The notes under the pieces: generated by a model
The model's database searches: none
Seen by the model: the letters and a program-made list of their open reading frames with translations, nothing else
What the model was told of the DNA's origin: nothing
NCBI RefSeq assembly: GCF_014650675.1
Contig: NZ_BMVK01000005.1
Coordinates: 478,032-542,031 of the forward strand
Direction of reading: 5' to 3'
Length of the DNA: 64,000 nt
Source of the DNA: Streptomyces anulatus
GTDB taxonomy: Bacteria; Actinomycetota; Actinomycetes; Streptomycetales; Streptomycetaceae
Shown: in pieces, positions 8,464 through 17,214 of the stretch
Layout of the letters: each line of letters starts with the position of its first letter
How positions within the stretch are numbered: the first letter of the stretch is position 1
Made by a program: the position numbers and the translations under genes

Positions 8464-8503
8464 GGCCGGCCGGCACCGGGGACACCCCCGGTGCCGGCCG
8501 GCC
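8464..8503 (+). terminator. Perfect 18-bp stem-loop ending the 2-methylisoborneol operon
   Basis: The arms 8464-8481 and 8486-8503 pair without mismatch around the 4-nt loop ACAC. It lies 16 nt beyond the methyltransferase stop, and no T-run follows. Confidence 0.88.
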
Positions 8504-8639
8504 ATCTCGGCGTTCGGCATGAGCCGGCACGGCCGCGGGGTTAGTTTGGAAGGAGGCGGTCCGATCGGGTGGAAGCGGCCGGACGCATCGCGGTTCACCG
8601 GGGCGGCGCGACGGCCTTGTGGAGCGAGAAGGAACTGTG

Positions 8640-9626
8640 ATGAGAGACCGAGTCACCGAAGCGGTCCCGGCACTGGTGGCGGCGGCCGTCGCCGCGCCGT
8701 CCATGCACAACGCCCAGCCGTGGAGATTCGTCCACCGCACGGACACCGGCGTCCTCTCGCTGTACGGCGATCCGGACCGTGCCCTGCCGGTCGGCGACCC
8801 CGAGCACCGGGGCATGCATCTCGGATGCGGGGGCGCGCTGTTCAATCTGCGGGTGGCCGCCGCTCAGCAGGGCTGGGACGCGGTCGCCGAGGTGTTCCCG
8901 GACCGCCGGGATCCCTGGCGTCTGGTCGATGTCACGCTGGAGGAGCCCGACACCGTGCCCTTCGACCGGGGGCTGGCGGACCTCTTTCCCGCTGTGGAGG
9001 CCCGGCACACCAACCGCTCCCCGTTCTCCGACGAGCAGATCCCGCCGGAGATATTCGACGAGCTGTGCGCGGCCGCGCTCCTGGAAGGGGCCCGGCTCGC
9101 CGTTCCGAGCGACTGGCACGCCGATGATCTCGTCGACCTCGTGCACGACGCGGAGCTCCACGAGGCCGCCAGCGATCTCATGCGGGCGGAGATCATCGCC
9201 TGGACGCGCACCGGGAGGGCGGGGGAGGGGCCGGCGGCCGAGGGAGTGCCCTCCTACGCGTTCGGTCCGCGCCAGCACGACGTGAAGGTGCCCGTGCGGG
9301 ACTTCGGGCTGCCTCGGGACACGCAGCGTGCCACGGCCACATTCGAGGAGCGCCCTCAGCTGGCGGTGCTCGGCACGGAGACGGACGACCCCGCCGACTG
9401 GCTCCGGGCAGGGCAGGCCATGGAGCGGATCCTGCTCGTGGCGACGCGGGACGGCCTGGCAACCTCGATGATGTCGCAGCCGCTGGAATGGCCGGAGCTG
9501 AGGTCGATGGCCCGCGATCCGGCGTCCAGGATGGGCTTCGTCCACATGGTCTTCCGCCTCGGCTACGGCCCCCCGGCGGCGCCCACCCCGCGCAGACCGG
9601 TCGCCGATGTGCTCACCGTCGTGTGA
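8640..9626 (+). CDS. Acg-family nitroreductase-like protein
   Basis: The 328-residue product resembles the Acg/Rv2032 family, double-length nitroreductase-fold proteins linked in mycobacteria to the dormancy regulon. The N-terminal APSMHNAQPWRF and EHRGMHLGCGGALFNLRVAA segments are the family hallmarks, and ARHTNRSPFSDEQIP follows. Acg proteins often have a lid that blocks flavin use, so catalysis should not be assumed. I prefer the ATG at 8640, six bases after GAAGGA, over the GTGs at 8619 and 8637. It stands alone after the 2-methylisoborneol terminator. I searched by eye for the DosR palindrome upstream and did not see it. Confidence 0.85.
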   Translation: MRDRVTEAVPALVAAAVAAPSMHNAQPWRFVHRTDTGVLSLYGDPDRALPVGDPEHRGMHLGCGGALFNLRVAAAQQGWDAVAEVFPDRRDPWRLVDVTLEEPDTVPFDRGLADLFPAVEARHTNRSPFSDEQIPPEIFDELCAAALLEGARLAVPSDWHADDLVDLVHDAELHEAASDLMRAEIIAWTRTGRAGEGPAAEGVPSYAFGPRQHDVKVPVRDFGLPRDTQRATATFEERPQLAVLGTETDDPADWLRAGQAMERILLVATRDGLATSMMSQPLEWPELRSMARDPASRMGFVHMVFRLGYGPPAAPTPRRPVADVLTVV

Positions 9627-9755
9627 CACACCGGTGCGCGCCCGGCCGCACCACCGCGCTCCCGCCCGTTCCCTCCCCGCCGGGACGGCCGGCCCCCGGG
9701 TCGCTTCGACGACCTGAGTTGGGGCAGACGGTCGCGGGATGAGAGGGTCGAGCGG

Positions 9756-11042
9756 GTGAGCGAGCCACAGAACACCCTCAAGTACTGCGTCGACGGCCCG
9801 GAAGACGCTCCGGTCCTGGTCATAGGCCCCTCGCTGGGTACCACATGGCACATGTGGGACCGCCAGATACCCGAGCTGTCCCAGCACTGGCGGGTCTTCC
9901 GCTACGACCTGCCCGGCCACGGCGGCGCGCCCGCCCACGCCTCGGCCTCCGTCACCGATCTGGCCGACCGGCTGATCGCGACGCTGGACGGGCTCGGCAT
10001 CCAGCGGTTCGGCTACGCGGGCTGCTCGATCGGCGGGGCGATCGGCTCGGACCTGGCATTGAGACATCCGCACCGGGTGGCCTCGCTGGCGCTCGTCGCC
10101 TCCTCGCCCCGGTTCGGCACGGCCGACGAGTTCCGCCAGCGCGGCGTGATCGTCCGCACCAACGGTCTGGAGCCGATGGCCCGCACCGCGCCGGAGCGCT
10201 GGTTCACCCCCGGCTTCGCCGCCGCGCAGCCCGCCATCGTCGAATGGGCCGTGCAGATGGTCCGCACGACCGATCCCGGGTGCTACATCGCCGCCTGCGA
10301 GGCGCTCGCGGCGTTCGACATCCGCGGCGCCCTGGGCCGGATCGGCGTGCCCACCCTGGTGCTGGTCGGGGCGGAGGACCAGGTCACCGGGCCCGCCGAG
10401 GCCCGCACGCTGGTCGCCGGGATACCGGACGCCCGCCTGGCGCTCGTCCCCGGGGCCTCGCACCTCGCGCCGGTCGAGCAGCCCGCCGCCGTCAGCGACC
10501 TGCTGCTGATGCACTTCTCCACCTCCTGGCAGCAGGACACCTCGGCCGCGATCCCCGTGCTGCCGATCGTCCTCGGGCCCGCGACGCCCGCCGCCCCGTT
10601 CGCCCCGGTGGCCGAGATCGCCCCGGCCGCCCCGGCGCCCGAGACCTCCGCTCCGACGCCGGACGCCCGGCACGAGCAGGGCACGAAGGTACGCCGGGAG
10701 GTGCTGGGCGACGCCCATGTCGACGCGGTGAACGCCTCGGCCGACGGATTCACCGAGGACTTTCAGGAGCTGGTCACCCGGTACGCCTGGGGCGAGGTCT
10801 GGAGCCGGGACGGACTCGACCGCCGTACCCGCAGCTGCATCACGCTCACCGCGCTCGTCGCCTCCGGCCACCTGGAAGGCCTCGCCGCGCACACCCGGGC
10901 CGCCCTGCGCAACGGCCTGACGCCCGCCGAGATCAAGGAAGTCCTGCTCCAGACCGCCGTCTACTGCGGGCTCCCGGCCGCCGGTGCCGCCTTCGCCGTC
11001 GCGCAGAAGGTGATCCAGGAGGAAACCACGCCGCCCGCGTAG
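9756..11042 (+). CDS. pcaL: Fused 3-oxoadipate enol-lactonase / 4-carboxymuconolactone decarboxylase
   Basis: The 428-residue protein joins two consecutive enzymes of the protocatechuate branch of the beta-ketoadipate pathway. Residues 1-255 are an alpha/beta hydrolase with nucleophile Ser91 in GCSIGG and the late His in GASHLAPVEQP (PcaD part). A linker rich in Ala and Pro spans about 265-310. Residues 310-425 are a CMD domain (RREVLGDAHVDAVN, RSCITLTALVASGHLEGLAAH, KEVLLQTAVYCGLPAA; PcaC part). This PcaL fusion is known in Streptomyces and Rhodococcus. Here it is not accompanied by other pca genes. The GTG start lacks a clear Shine-Dalgarno sequence. Confidence 0.93.
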   Translation: MSEPQNTLKYCVDGPEDAPVLVIGPSLGTTWHMWDRQIPELSQHWRVFRYDLPGHGGAPAHASASVTDLADRLIATLDGLGIQRFGYAGCSIGGAIGSDLALRHPHRVASLALVASSPRFGTADEFRQRGVIVRTNGLEPMARTAPERWFTPGFAAAQPAIVEWAVQMVRTTDPGCYIAACEALAAFDIRGALGRIGVPTLVLVGAEDQVTGPAEARTLVAGIPDARLALVPGASHLAPVEQPAAVSDLLLMHFSTSWQQDTSAAIPVLPIVLGPATPAAPFAPVAEIAPAAPAPETSAPTPDARHEQGTKVRREVLGDAHVDAVNASADGFTEDFQELVTRYAWGEVWSRDGLDRRTRSCITLTALVASGHLEGLAAHTRAALRNGLTPAEIKEVLLQTAVYCGLPAAGAAFAVAQKVIQEETTPPA

Positions 11043-11054
11043 CAGGATGGGGCC

Positions 11055-11708
11055 ATGAACGCATCGCCCGGGGCTCTCACCCTCACCAAGAAGACCCACT
11101 CCTGCGTCCGGATCGAGAAGGAGGGGCGGGTCCTGGTCATCGACCCCGGCGGCTTCTCCGAGGACGACGCGGCGCTCGGCGCCGATGTCGTCCTGGTGAC
11201 GCACGAGCACCCGGACCACTTCAACGAGGCGCGGCTGCGGGTGGGCCTGGAGGCGAACCCGGCGGCCGAGATCTGGACGCTGCGCAGCGTGGCCGAGCAG
11301 CTCTCGGCGGCCTTCCCCGGGCGCGTGCACACCGTGGGCGAGGGGGACGCGTTCTCCGCCGCCGGATTCGACGTCACCGTGCACGGCGAGCTGCACGCGG
11401 TGATCCACCCGGACATCCCGAGGATCACCAACATCGGCTTCCTCGTCGACGGTTCGGTCTTCCACCCCGGCGACGCGCTCACCGTCCCCGACCGCCCCGT
11501 CGACACCCTCCTGCTGCCGGTGATGGCGCCCTGGAGCAAGATCTCCGAGGTCATCGACTACGTGCGCGAGGTCAAGCCGCGACGCGCCATCGACGTCCAC
11601 GACGCCCTGCTGACCGATCTGGCACGGCCGATCTACGACAACCAGATCGGGGCCCTGGGCGGCGCGGACCACGGCCGGCTGGCCCCGGGCGGCGTCACCG
11701 AGCTGTGA
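11055..11708 (+). CDS. Metallo-beta-lactamase-fold hydrolase (UlaG-like)
   Basis: This is a 217-residue cytosolic protein of the compact MBL fold. It carries VTHEHPDHFNE (HxHxDH metal motif, about residues 53-63), a downstream His-region (VTVHGELHAVIHPD) and the Asp ligand region VFHPGDALTVP. The opening LTLTKKTHSCVRIEKEGRVLVIDPGGF is typical of the UlaG/RNase-Z-related subset whose substrates are mostly unknown. It follows the PcaL gene by 12 nt with an AGGA site, so the two may be cotranscribed. No substrate can be assigned. Confidence 0.82.
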   Translation: MNASPGALTLTKKTHSCVRIEKEGRVLVIDPGGFSEDDAALGADVVLVTHEHPDHFNEARLRVGLEANPAAEIWTLRSVAEQLSAAFPGRVHTVGEGDAFSAAGFDVTVHGELHAVIHPDIPRITNIGFLVDGSVFHPGDALTVPDRPVDTLLLPVMAPWSKISEVIDYVREVKPRRAIDVHDALLTDLARPIYDNQIGALGGADHGRLAPGGVTEL

Positions 11709-11737
11709 GCCCACCGGCGACTGTCAGTGGGAGCCGC

Positions 11738-11750
11738 TAGGTTGGCTGCC
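11738..11750 (+). promoter_or_regulatory. Putative -10 box of a leaderless xthA transcript
   Basis: TAGGTT at 11738-11743 lies seven bases before the ATG at 11751, and no Shine-Dalgarno sequence is present. This spacing places the transcription start at or next to the initiation codon. I see no good -35. Confidence 0.45.
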
Positions 11751-12530
11751 ATGCGCATCGCCACCTATAACGTCAATTCGATCACCGCCCGGCTGCCGAG
11801 GCTTCTGGCCTGGCTGGAGAGCAGCGGCACCGATGTGCTGTGCATCCAGGAGACCAAGTGCACGGCGGAGCAGTTCCCCACCGCCGCCCTCGCCGAGCTG
11901 GGTTACGAGTCCGCGGTCAACGCCACCGGCCGGTGGAACGGGGTCGCGCTGCTCTCCCGCGTCGGCCTCTCCGACGTCGTCACCGGGCTGCCCGACGGCC
12001 CGGACTACGACGGGGTGCAGGAGCCGCGCGCGATCTCGGCGACGTGCGGCCCGCTGCGCCTCTGGTCGGTGTACGTGCCCAACGGCCGCGAGGTCGAGCA
12101 CGAGCACTACGCGTACAAGCTGCGCTGGCTGGAGGCCCTGCGGAAGGCCGTGGCGGCGGACGCCGCGAAGGCACTGCCGTTCGCGGTCCTCGGTGACTTC
12201 AATGTTGCCCCGACCGACGAGGACGTCTGGGACCCGGCGCTGTTCGCCGGCGCCACGCATGTGACGCCCGCCGAGCGCGCCGCCCTCACGGCCCTGGAGG
12301 CGGAGGGCCTGAGCGAGGTCCTGCCCCGCCCCCTCAAGTACGACCGCGCCTACACCTTCTGGGACTACCGCGAGCTGAGGTTCCCCAAGAACAAGGGCAT
12401 GCGGATCGACCTCACCTTCGGCAACGCCCCGTTCACCGCCGCCGTCAAGGACAGCTACGTCGACCGCGAGGAGCGCAAGGGCAAGGGCGCGTCGGACCAC
12501 GCCCCGGTGGTCGTCGACCTCGACCTCTGA
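11751..12530 (+). CDS. xthA: Exodeoxyribonuclease III
   Basis: The 259-residue enzyme is an AP endonuclease and 3'-5' exonuclease of base-excision repair. The EEP-fold motifs are in order: RIATYNVNSITARL at the start (Asn ligand), LCIQETKC with the metal-binding Glu, VYVPNG with the catalytic-region Tyr, FAVLGDFNVAPTDEDVWD, MRIDLTF and the terminal SDHAPVVVDLDL with the catalytic His. I start at the ATG at 11751, since the frame before it only adds MGAARLAA and MRIATYNVNS is the family's usual N-terminus. The start looks leaderless. Confidence 0.95.
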   Translation: MRIATYNVNSITARLPRLLAWLESSGTDVLCIQETKCTAEQFPTAALAELGYESAVNATGRWNGVALLSRVGLSDVVTGLPDGPDYDGVQEPRAISATCGPLRLWSVYVPNGREVEHEHYAYKLRWLEALRKAVAADAAKALPFAVLGDFNVAPTDEDVWDPALFAGATHVTPAERAALTALEAEGLSEVLPRPLKYDRAYTFWDYRELRFPKNKGMRIDLTFGNAPFTAAVKDSYVDREERKGKGASDHAPVVVDLDL

Positions 12531-12576
12531 GGCGCGATCCACGGGGGCGGAGGCCGCGTCGCACTGACAACCCGAG

Positions 12577-12612
12577 GTTGACACCCGGTGGGTGTCAACT
12601 TACGGTTGACGC
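12577..12612 (+). promoter_or_regulatory. Palindromic promoter-operator of the Clp-N/HTH gene
   Basis: GTTGACACCC (12577-12586) and GGGTGTCAAC (12590-12599) form an exact 10-bp inverted repeat around GGT. The left arm contains TTGACA (12578-12583); exactly 17 bases later comes TACGGT (12601-12606), a near-ideal -35/-10 pair. A third GTTGAC half-site lies at 12605-12610. The ATG at 12613 is six bases after the -10, so the mRNA should be leaderless and a repressor on the palindrome would block the -35. Confidence 0.75.
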
Positions 12613-13359
12613 ATGACGCAGCCTCTTCCCGCCGCACCGTCCGTACGCCTCGACGACCTGATCGAGGCCATCAAGAAGTCCAACACCGATGCCCTGGAGC
12701 AGCTCTCCGGCGCGGTCATCGCCGCCGACCACCTCGGCGACGTCGCCGACCATCTGATCGGCCACTTCGTGGACCAGGCGCGCCGCTCCGGCGCCTCCTG
12801 GACGGACATCGGCCGGAGCATGGGGGTCACCCGCCAGGCGGCCCAGAAGCGCTTCGTGCCCAAGAAGGGCGACGGCGCATCCGACCTGGACCCGAGCCAG
12901 GGCTTCGGCCGCTTCACCCAGCGCGCCCGCAACGTCGTCATGGCCGCCCACAACGAGGCCCAGGCCGCCCGGCACGCCGAGATCCTCCCGGCCCACCTGG
13001 TGCTCGGCCTGCTCGCCGAGCCCGAATCCATCGCGGCCGGGGTCCTCCTCGGCCCCGAGGTCACCCCGGACGCCCTCCGTACGGCGGCGACCGCCGCGCT
13101 GCCGGCGGCAGCCGAAGAGGTGCCCGAGCTGATCCCGTACGACGCGGACTCCCGCAAGGTCCTGGAGCTGACCTTCCGCGAGGCGCTGCGGCTCGGGCAC
13201 AACTACGTCGGCACCGAGCACATCCTGCTGGCCCTGCTGGAGTTCGAGGGCGGATCCGGTGTGCTGAGCGGCCTCGGCGTGGAGAAGGACGCCGCCTCGG
13301 CGGCCGTCGAGGCGGCGGTGACCGAAGCGGCCGCCGTCCTGTGGCAGCAGAAGTCCTGA
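12613..13359 (+). CDS. HTH plus Clp N-terminal repeat protein
   Basis: The 248-residue protein has an N-terminal region with a helix-turn-helix-like segment (SWTDIGRSMGVTRQAAQKRF, about residues 64-83). A double Clp_N repeat follows: FGRFTQRARNVVMAAHNEAQ with LPAHLVLGLL (about 97-140), then SRKVLELTFREALRLGHNYVGTEHILLALL (about 180-210). These repeats normally form the substrate/adaptor-docking domain of ClpA/ClpC, but no AAA+ module is present. This suggests a regulator or adaptor of Clp proteolysis, possibly DNA-binding. It may bind its own palindromic promoter; that is inference. There is no Shine-Dalgarno sequence before the ATG. Confidence 0.85.
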   Translation: MTQPLPAAPSVRLDDLIEAIKKSNTDALEQLSGAVIAADHLGDVADHLIGHFVDQARRSGASWTDIGRSMGVTRQAAQKRFVPKKGDGASDLDPSQGFGRFTQRARNVVMAAHNEAQAARHAEILPAHLVLGLLAEPESIAAGVLLGPEVTPDALRTAATAALPAAAEEVPELIPYDADSRKVLELTFREALRLGHNYVGTEHILLALLEFEGGSGVLSGLGVEKDAASAAVEAAVTEAAAVLWQQKS

Positions 13360-13390
13360 CCGGAGCCCCCGGCGCGCGGGCGGCGGGTTC

Positions 13391-14170
13391 TCAGTGCACC
13401 GAGAACCCGCCGTCCACGAACACCGACTGCCCGGTGACGTACGCCGAGGAACGCCCCGCCAGGAACACCGCGGCCCCCGCGAAGTCCTCCCCGAGGCCGT
13501 TGCGGCCGACCATCGTCCGGGCGGCGAGCGACGCCACCTTCTCCGGGTCCGAGGCGAGGCTCCGGTTCAGCGGCGTCAGCACGAAGCCGGGCACCAGCGT
13601 GTTCACGGTGACGCCGTGCGGGGACCACGCCTCGGCCTGGGAGCGGGCCAGGGACTCCAGGCCGCCCTTGGACACTCCGTACGCGCCGCTGTCCACGAAG
13701 GCCCGGTGCGCCTGCTGCGAGGTGACGTGGATGATCCGCCCGTAGCCGCGCTCGGCCATACCGGGCCCGAAGCGCTGCCCCAGCAGGAACGGCGCCTTCA
13801 GGTTCACCGCCATCGTGGTGTCCCAGACGTCCTCGCCGAGCTCGGCCATCGGCGGGCGCAGATTGATCCCGGCGCAGTTCACCAGGATGTCCGGCTCCCC
13901 GAACGCCTGGGCGGCCCCGTCCGCTCCCGCACGCACGCCCTCGGCGGTGCTCAGGTCCGCGCTCACCCAGGCGGCCCGGCAGCCCTCGGCGGTCAGCTCG
14001 TCGACGGTCGCCCTCAGCTCGGCCTCCCGGCGGGCCACCACGACGACGCCCGCGCCGGCCCGGGCCAGGGCGCCGGTGATCGCCCGGCCGATGCCGGAGC
14101 TGCCGCCGGTGACCACCGCCACCCGGCCCTCCAGTGAGAACAGTTCCGAAACGTAAGCGTGTGCACTCAT
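13391..14170 (-). CDS. SDR-family oxidoreductase (gluconate 5-dehydrogenase-like)
   Basis: This 259-residue classical short-chain dehydrogenase has the cofactor motif TGGSSGIG (about 21-28), ARR after the second strand (suggesting NADP preference), NCAG, catalytic Ser in VTSQQAH and the YGVSK pair, and it ends in VTGQSVFVDGGFSVH. The layout fits the gluconate 5-dehydrogenase/KDG-reductase-like subgroup, but the substrate is not determinable. It is convergent with the Clp-N gene, 31 bp apart. There is no ribosome-binding site: TAAAGT lies six bases ahead of the ATG (on the minus strand), so the start appears leaderless. Confidence 0.9.
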   Translation of the reverse strand: MSAHAYVSELFSLEGRVAVVTGGSSGIGRAITGALARAGAGVVVVARREAELRATVDELTAEGCRAAWVSADLSTAEGVRAGADGAAQAFGEPDILVNCAGINLRPPMAELGEDVWDTTMAVNLKAPFLLGQRFGPGMAERGYGRIIHVTSQQAHRAFVDSGAYGVSKGGLESLARSQAEAWSPHGVTVNTLVPGFVLTPLNRSLASDPEKVASLAARTMVGRNGLGEDFAGAAVFLAGRSSAYVTGQSVFVDGGFSVH

Positions 14171-14279
14171 GTGCGCACTTTAGATATCTGCTCGGATACC
14201 CGGCCGAGGTGGGGTGGGGGATCGGTGAACGCCGCGCGCCCTGTGGTGCGGAACCTGGCCGGGATGGGACCCTAGTGGT

Positions 14280-14720
14280 ATGAACATCCCTTTCTTGGAC
14301 AACTGGCGTAAGCGTCAGGGTGGTACGCGTTCAGGCGCACTCGCCGCCGCCGTCGAGGCAGACCCCGACGGCGTGGCCGAACTGCTCGCCGAATGCGAAC
14401 TGCTGCGCGTCCGGGCGGGGCAGCACGGACTCGAACTCGACGACACACCCGCCTCGTTGGCCGCACTCGACCAGCTGCCGCCCCGCTGGCGCGACGACCC
14501 CGAGGAGCTTCCCTGGCTCGGCAACGACGCCGGTCTCTACCTCGGCACCGTGATCGTGCGGACCGTCCCGGGGGCGGCGTGGGACGTCTGGCCGAGCGGT
14601 CAGCCCGTGGTGCGGCTGGAGTCCGGGCGGGAGATCGACGTCGTCGCGGCCGGTCTCGACTGGGCGATGGCGGGCAGCCCCGAGCTCTCCCAGGTCTACG
14701 CGGAGTCCGCCGAGAACTGA
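14280..14720 (+). CDS. Small conserved Streptomyces protein (DUF6278-like)
   Basis: The 146-residue soluble protein has an acidic N-terminal half (AVEADPDGVAELLAECELL) and a central SLAALDQLPPRWRDDPEELPWLGNDAGLYLGTVIV segment, ending in SGREIDVVAAGLDWA. I recognise this pattern from uncharacterised Streptomyces proteins of the DUF6278 type, but no function is known to me. It is monocistronic, between a divergent SDR gene and the glu operon. Its coding character is supported by strong G/C third-position bias. Confidence 0.75.
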   Translation: MNIPFLDNWRKRQGGTRSGALAAAVEADPDGVAELLAECELLRVRAGQHGLELDDTPASLAALDQLPPRWRDDPEELPWLGNDAGLYLGTVIVRTVPGAAWDVWPSGQPVVRLESGREIDVVAAGLDWAMAGSPELSQVYAESAEN

Positions 14721-14867
14721 GCCGGCGCCCGGCCGGGGGCCCGCTCTCCTCAGCTAATCCAGTTAAAAAGCCTTTTGCGCCATTTACGCGTGTCGGGTGC
14801 GAAGTCCCTTTTCGGGATGGATAGTTTGCGCTGACCTCGACACAGCGACAAGTGGGTAGGGCAGCGC

Positions 14868-15611
<744 letters not shown>

Positions 15612-15623
15612 GGGGAGGCTTCC

Positions 15624-16553
15624 ATGTTCCGCACGAGGAACACGCGTACGGGCAGGGCCGCCGCCCTCGTGGCCGGTCTCCTGCTCGCCGCACTCGCCGC
15701 GGGCTGCGGCAAGGACGGCAGCCCGCCGGTCAAGGGCCCCAAGGCCGAGGCCCTGCCGGTGTACCAGGTCGACACCGGCTTCGAACTGCCCGACTCCCGC
15801 ACCTGGACCAAGGCGAAGAAGCGCGGCTATCTGGTGGTCGGCGCCAAGGAGGACCAGCCGTACCTGGGGGAGAAGGACCCGGCGAGCGGGATCTACTCCG
15901 GGTTCGACATCGAGATCGCCCGGATGATGTCGGCCTCGCTCGGCTTCGACCCGAAGACGATCCGCTTCCGCACGATCGCCTCCGCCAACCGCGAGACGGC
16001 CCTGCAGAACGGCCAGATCGACTACTACGTCGGCACCTACACCATCAACGACATGCGCAAGAAGCTCGTCGGCTTCGCCGGTCCGTACTACATGGCGGGC
16101 CAGGGCCTGCTGGTGCGCACCGACGAGAACGACATCAACGGGCCCCAGGACCTGGCGGGCAAGACCGTCTGCTCGGCGGCAGGCTCCACGCCCTACCAGC
16201 GGATCGCCGCCGACTATCCCGAGGCGACGCTCGTCGCGTACGACACGTACTCGATCTGCGTCGACAACCTCCTCACCTTCCAGGTCGACGCCGTCACCAC
16301 CGACGACGCGATCCTGCTGGGCTTCGCGGCCAAGGCGCCCGACGAGATGAAGGTCGTCGGCAAGCCCTTCTCCGAGGAGCCGTACGGCATCGGCGTACCG
16401 CGCAACGACAACGCGCTGCGCGACGCGCTCAACGACGCGCTGGAGGCCAACGAGAAGAACGGCAACTGGAAGAAGGCGTACGAAGCGACGCTGGGGCTCT
16501 CCGGAGCGCCCGCGCCGACCCCGCCGCCCATCGACCGCTACCCGGCGACCTGA
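15624..16553 (+). CDS. gluB: Glutamate-type ABC transporter substrate-binding lipoprotein
   Basis: The 309-residue product has a basic N-terminus, a hydrophobic stretch and the lipobox LAAGC, with lipidated Cys at residue 29. It is therefore anchored to the outer face of the membrane. The mature part is a SBP_bac_3 domain: GYLVVGAKEDQPYLGEKDPASGIYSGFDIEIARMM, QNGQIDYYVGTYTINDMRKK and the CSAAGSTPYQRI hinge region. It lies 12 nt after gluA with a GAGGGGAGG site. The glutamate call rests on operon order and family; aspartate or glutamine remain possible. Confidence 0.93.
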   Translation: MFRTRNTRTGRAAALVAGLLLAALAAGCGKDGSPPVKGPKAEALPVYQVDTGFELPDSRTWTKAKKRGYLVVGAKEDQPYLGEKDPASGIYSGFDIEIARMMSASLGFDPKTIRFRTIASANRETALQNGQIDYYVGTYTINDMRKKLVGFAGPYYMAGQGLLVRTDENDINGPQDLAGKTVCSAAGSTPYQRIAADYPEATLVAYDTYSICVDNLLTFQVDAVTTDDAILLGFAAKAPDEMKVVGKPFSEEPYGIGVPRNDNALRDALNDALEANEKNGNWKKAYEATLGLSGAPAPTPPPIDRYPAT

Positions 16554-16569
16554 GGGGACGGCCCCACCC

Positions 16570-17214
16570 ATGGATGTACTGACAGAGAACTTCTCCCTCT
16601 ACGGCAAGGGCTTCCTCGGCACCGTCGAGCTGACCGTCTACGCCTCCGCGCTGGCGCTCGTGCTCGGCTTCCTGATGGCGTCGTTCCGGGTCGCGCCCGT
16701 CGGCTCCTTCCGGGTGCTGGGCACGGTCTGGGTCACCGTGCTCCGCAACACCCCGCTGACGCTGCTGTTCTTCGCGGTCCTGCTCGGCCTGCCCCGCTTC
16801 GGGCTCGTCCTGCCGTTCCAGGTCTTCGCGGTGCTGGCACTCGGCTGCTACACCTCGGCCTTCATCTGCGAGGTGCTGCGCTCCGGCATCAACACCGTGC
16901 CCAAGGGCCAGGGCGAGGCCGCCCGCAGCCTCGGCATGAACTTCGGCCAGACCCTGAGCACCGTGGTGCTGCCGCAGGCGTTCCGGTCGGTGATCCCGCC
17001 GGTCGGCTCGACGCTGATCGCGCTGGCGAAGAACTCCGCGATCGCCGGGGCGTTCAGCGTCACCGAACTCCTCGGCACCTACAAGACGCTCAACGAGCTG
17101 GGCTACAGCATCATCTGGTCCTTCATCTGGATCGCCGTCGGCTACCTGATCATCACCCTGACCATCAGCGCGGTGTTCAACGTGATGGAGAAGCGCTGGG
17201 GAGTGGCACGATGA
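16570..17214 (+). CDS. gluC: Glutamate-type ABC transporter permease GluC
   Basis: This 214-residue HisM-type permease has about five membrane segments. The coupling loop EVLRSGINTVPKGQGEAARSLGMNFGQTLSTVVLPQAFR shows the EAA motif. It starts 16 nt after gluB and overlaps gluD by 4 nt (ATGA). It pairs with GluD to form the heterodimeric channel used by GluA and GluB. Confidence 0.94.
   Translation: MDVLTENFSLYGKGFLGTVELTVYASALALVLGFLMASFRVAPVGSFRVLGTVWVTVLRNTPLTLLFFAVLLGLPRFGLVLPFQVFAVLALGCYTSAFICEVLRSGINTVPKGQGEAARSLGMNFGQTLSTVVLPQAFRSVIPPVGSTLIALAKNSAIAGAFSVTELLGTYKTLNELGYSIIWSFIWIAVGYLIITLTISAVFNVMEKRWGVAR

Noticed and set aside
8504..8639. DosR-type dormancy box before the Acg-like gene
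   Set aside because: No TTGGGACT-like palindrome is visible in this region.
8595..11714. A 1039-codon minus-strand frame
   Set aside because: Antisense to the nitroreductase-like, PcaL and MBL genes, all of which have clear motifs. The translation is Arg/Gly/His-rich with no domain.
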